A stretch of DNA of 64,000 bases from Agapanthus africanus (Eukaryota > Streptophyta > Magnoliopsida > Asparagales > Amaryllidaceae): positions 21,059,154 to 21,123,153 of the forward strand of contig JASDDO010000028.1 of the NCBI GenBank assembly GCA_030015575.1. The letters are read 5' to 3'. The notes beneath the pieces are model-generated. The model made no database searches and was not told the DNA's origin. It saw nothing but the letters and a program-made list of their open reading frames with translations. The translations under genes and the position numbers were made by a program. Every line of letters starts with the position of its first letter. The first letter of the stretch is position 1. This document shows, one piece after another, positions 61,223-64,000 of this stretch.

Positions 61223-61929
61223 TATTTGTAAAGCTATCCGGTTTCTTCAATGATATCAAGTTCATTACGTTAAAGGTTTTTCGCCAAAAGCCATCCGTAT
61301 CTCTCCGTCATTTCGGATAAATAGCATATAGTATTCATGCGGTGTTTGTTTGCGAAAGTCAAGGCATCGTGAATGTTAGCTATATGTTAATTATCCGTGT
61401 CATAGATAGATGCATTGGTTTAGGACAGTCGTACCGCTTTGTTGGTCAAAGTCAAAGGTGTGTGTGGGTGGGTCTAAATCAATCCGGATAATGACGGGTA
61501 GAACTTGACTTGCGTGTTATGATTTGTTGGCCAAAGTCAAGGTCATAACCGCTTGGGGCAAAAACTATATCGGGAGTTTCAAACATACAGGAAACTAGCC
61601 AGGCATGCACATACCTTCTAGAGTGTGGTGACTTGAGTAGCTTCCATCAAGTTATCATGCGATGATAGTTGGATTCCGATTCCCACTGATGAGTAGGGTT
61701 GCTCCTCGGGTGATTTTAGATGATCCCGACTAATTCTCCTTTAGGGTTTGGAAGAGAATTCGAGGAAACAGTAGGAGACATCCGGATTAGATAAAGTGAT
61801 TAACCTTTCTGATCTAGGTTAGAGCGCACGCTGAGTGTTTCTTTTATCTCTCTCTCTTTGGCAGCGACCATGGCTCGACCCTAGACTAAAACTCATTAAC
61901 CAAGTTAACCGAACCTTCTTAAAACACTT
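61223..61929 (+). other. Copia interior, nothing recognised
   Basis: No domain or long frame. A short CT-rich run lies near 61848-61858. Confidence 0.4.
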
Positions 61930-61939
61930 TGGCTTTTGG

Positions 61940-62720
61940 ATTGTCACTTAGTCGCATATATCATTGCCACTTATATATCACCTTTGCGTTTCTTCAGAAC
62001 ACTCCGTATCATTACGAAGATCCACATCTATTGGATAATTCATCGTATAGTTATATACGAACTCGAAGGAACTTATTCCAAATTCGAGGATGGATTCTGG
62101 TTCTGGAGATTTTGAATGGGATTATTCGGTTGTCTTTTCGCCTTACTTTTTCCCTGGTTGCGAGAGCTCCTAGGATTAGGAGAGTACACCTATTGCGCTT
62201 ATTAGATAGTCTTCTTCCAAAGCATAAGCATGTTCCGAAAGGTGCGGAAAGAAGAAAACCAGTTAGCCTAAGTGTGGTGTACAGAAGGTAATAAGTAAAG
62301 ACATATAAAGGAATTAGAATAAAGGCAAAGGAAATTACGACTGCTATCATTCACGACAGAAACGCGTATACCCTTGCCGCTCCCATATCCACTTTGGTTT
62401 TCTCCAGAACACTTCTTATCACTACGAACGTCCATAATGCTTGGATACGCCATGATATAGTTACATACGAACTCGAAGGAACTTGTTCCAGATTCGAGAA
62501 TGGTTTCCGGCTCAGGAGAAATGAAATAGGATTATTCAGTTGTCTTTTCCCTTTACCTTCTCTCAGGTTGAGAAGGCTCATAGGATTAGGAGAGTACACC
62601 TATTACGCTTATTGGATAGTCTTCTTCCAAACCATAGGCAGGTGTCGAAAGGTAGGGAAGGAAGAAAACCAATTAGCCTATGTGTGGTGTACAGAAGGTA
62701 ATAAGTAAAGACATATAAAG
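61940..62720 (+). repeat. ~410-bp tandem duplication in the copia interior
   Basis: Two units share CGAACTCGAAGGAACTT, TAGGATTAGGAGAGTACACC and ACAGAAGGTAATAAGTAAAG; the last begins at 62281 and 62691. Each unit has short frames on both strands without a recognised domain. Confidence 0.8.
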
Positions 62721-63289
62721 GGATTGGAGTGAGGGCATGGAACTATACGGTTACAGTCATGAATCAGGATAGTGGAAGAGGCATTACTAGGAATACCAGG
62801 TTATCCCTTCGAAACATTTTCATATTTCAGTTTCACTGTGCGATGTTAAGTGAAAAAATGTTTTCCCAATTGGATTCTAACTCCAGGGTATGTATTTACC
62901 AGATTCGTTTCTCACATCTGTATAGTGTTACAGATGGTGAGTGGGAGTAAGATATTGGGAATTGAGTGATTATATCCTCATTACATCGGAATTCTTTGTA
63001 ATTGGTGATATTTGAGAAAATCACCTGGGTTTTTGCCAAACGGCAAATATTTGGTTTTGAATATCCATTGTTATGCACCAATTTCAAACTGATATATCTG
63101 TATGTTTATTTTATAAAGTGAGATATAACTTTTTGATATTATGTCTATGACATTTACCTATATCAGTTGGTGATTAGGTAAGGTGAATTCAACAACGGTG
63201 TAATTCTTCTTAATTATAGTACAGTTTTCAACGTACGACGCACAGGGTTTGAGTTATTGAACTCAGCGGACTTGTACAAAGTATTGTAT

Positions 63290-63470
63290 GTTGTCCGGTG
63301 TCCATTAGGACAAAGGGGTTGGTACTTGTACTATATTCTGTTTACTCATGACTTCTCCAGTTCTAGACACGTATTTTCGTTGAAATACAAGGTCCAGATT
63401 TTGAGAAGTTATAGGTATAAGAATAAAGTAGAGAGCCATTTGTTAGAAGTATCGGGATTCTTCGAGGTAG
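63290..63470 (+). pseudogene. Copia-type integrase remnant
   Basis: The plus strand reads RGWYLYYILFTHDFSS followed by VFSLKYK and YKNKVESHL. This matches the order of the copia integrase core (GGYxYFITFTDDxSR, then VYLxxxK and KxxVExQ). Part of a broken element. Confidence 0.68.
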
Positions 63471-63739
63471 TCGAAGATATAGATACTTGTGTTTGGTATT
63501 CCGTTGAAAGTAATGGGTTTGAGAACTTGCTTCTTTTTCAGGTTACTTATATATGGATGCACTCCTAGATGAGTAATGTTGCATGGCCTCATTCCACTTA
63601 GTTGACATGCACTTGAGACAGATGCATGATTTGAATCTGGTTCCAATTAAATTAGTGTCTCTGTTTCTATATCGTATATAGAACGTTTCATATCTTAACG
63701 ATGTTAAGGTATATGGAGTTGTCCGGCTTATGCTTAAAA

Positions 63740-64000
63740 CCATACTCTAGACAAACTCAAGGCACGTTTTAGTAATGGCAGTTTGTGGGTTATCCCGGGC
63801 TATGACGAGGGTTAACTTTCTACCATCTGGAAGATCAATGATTATATTGTTCTTGACTCGCCACCAGTTTTAATAAAATGGATTCTTTTCAGAAAACATT
63901 AGTGGGAGTATGATAAAACTGGAAGTGATTCTAGAACCACAAACGATTACTGAAAATTTAATAGAACCTAAAGATTCAATTGGTTTCGACATTCCATTAG
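63740..64000 (+). pseudogene. Copia-type pol linker remnant (integrase C-terminal side)
   Basis: A plus-strand SGSMIKLEVILEPQT-like stretch resembles the variable region between integrase and reverse transcriptase of plant copia elements (SGSKVELEEVQEPQ type). Position after the integrase remnant supports this. The window ends here. Confidence 0.45.

Larger units (their letters stand above)
57361..64000 (+). mobile_element. Copia-type LTR retrotransposon, decayed, continues past the window
   Basis: Plus-strand fossil: LTR 57361-59419, primer-binding site at 59420, a long noncoding or unreadable interior with two tandem duplications, and integrase similarity near 63290-63470, with a pol linker-like stretch at 63740-64000. 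The LTR family matches the solo and partial LTRs elsewhere in the window. The element is broken many times and old. Its 3' LTR, if present, lies beyond the window. Confidence 0.72.

Overview
This is a piece of a plant nuclear genome, probably a eudicot. The evidence is introns with GT-AG and GC-AG borders, CACTA/Mutator/hAT-type DNA transposons, Tekay-like chromoviruses with 3 kb LTRs, copia LTRs primed by initiator tRNA-Met, and one intron-rich host gene of a plant CCCH zinc-finger family. No bacterial-type genes, rRNA, tRNA genes or CRISPR arrays were seen.

Positions 102-38230 are one CACTA (En/Spm) element read on the minus strand. It has imperfect 31-bp terminal inverted repeats starting CACTA and subterminal arrays of CCCCTACGGA/TCCGTAGGGG. 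It carries a TNP2-type transposase gene (7629-4000) and a downstream partner gene of the Ptta/En/Spm type (3962-1056). Insertions inflate it. A 602-bp tandem array upstream of TNP2 holds a solo copia-type LTR (9342-11457, TSD CCGAC). A 4.5 kb solo gypsy-type LTR 'C' (11835-36669, TSD ATAAC) holds chromovirus 'A' (13751-34035, TSD TATGT), which holds chromovirus 'B' (17828-28288, TSD CAATC). Subtracting the insertions leaves a CACTA of about 11.2 kb, a normal size for an autonomous element. Its 5' part also contains a telomere-like hexamer tract (37505-37735).

From 38231 to 43560 the sequence is repeat debris: two copia-type LTR copies facing each other, microsatellites and a possible TRIM element.

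Positions 43600-54860 hold the only convincing host gene: an 11-exon, 468-codon plus-strand gene for an N-terminal single CCCH zinc-finger protein with an Arg/Ser-rich stretch, coiled coil, polyproline and acidic tail. Two of its introns use GC donors. Its long introns contain a 1.13 kb Mutator-like element with a perfect 9-bp TSD, a MITE-like element and a diverged tandem repeat.

Downstream lie a 5'-truncated RTE-type LINE, a hAT-like non-autonomous element, and the 5' end of a decayed copia element (57361 to the window end) whose 2.06 kb LTR belongs to the same family as the copia LTRs elsewhere in the window.
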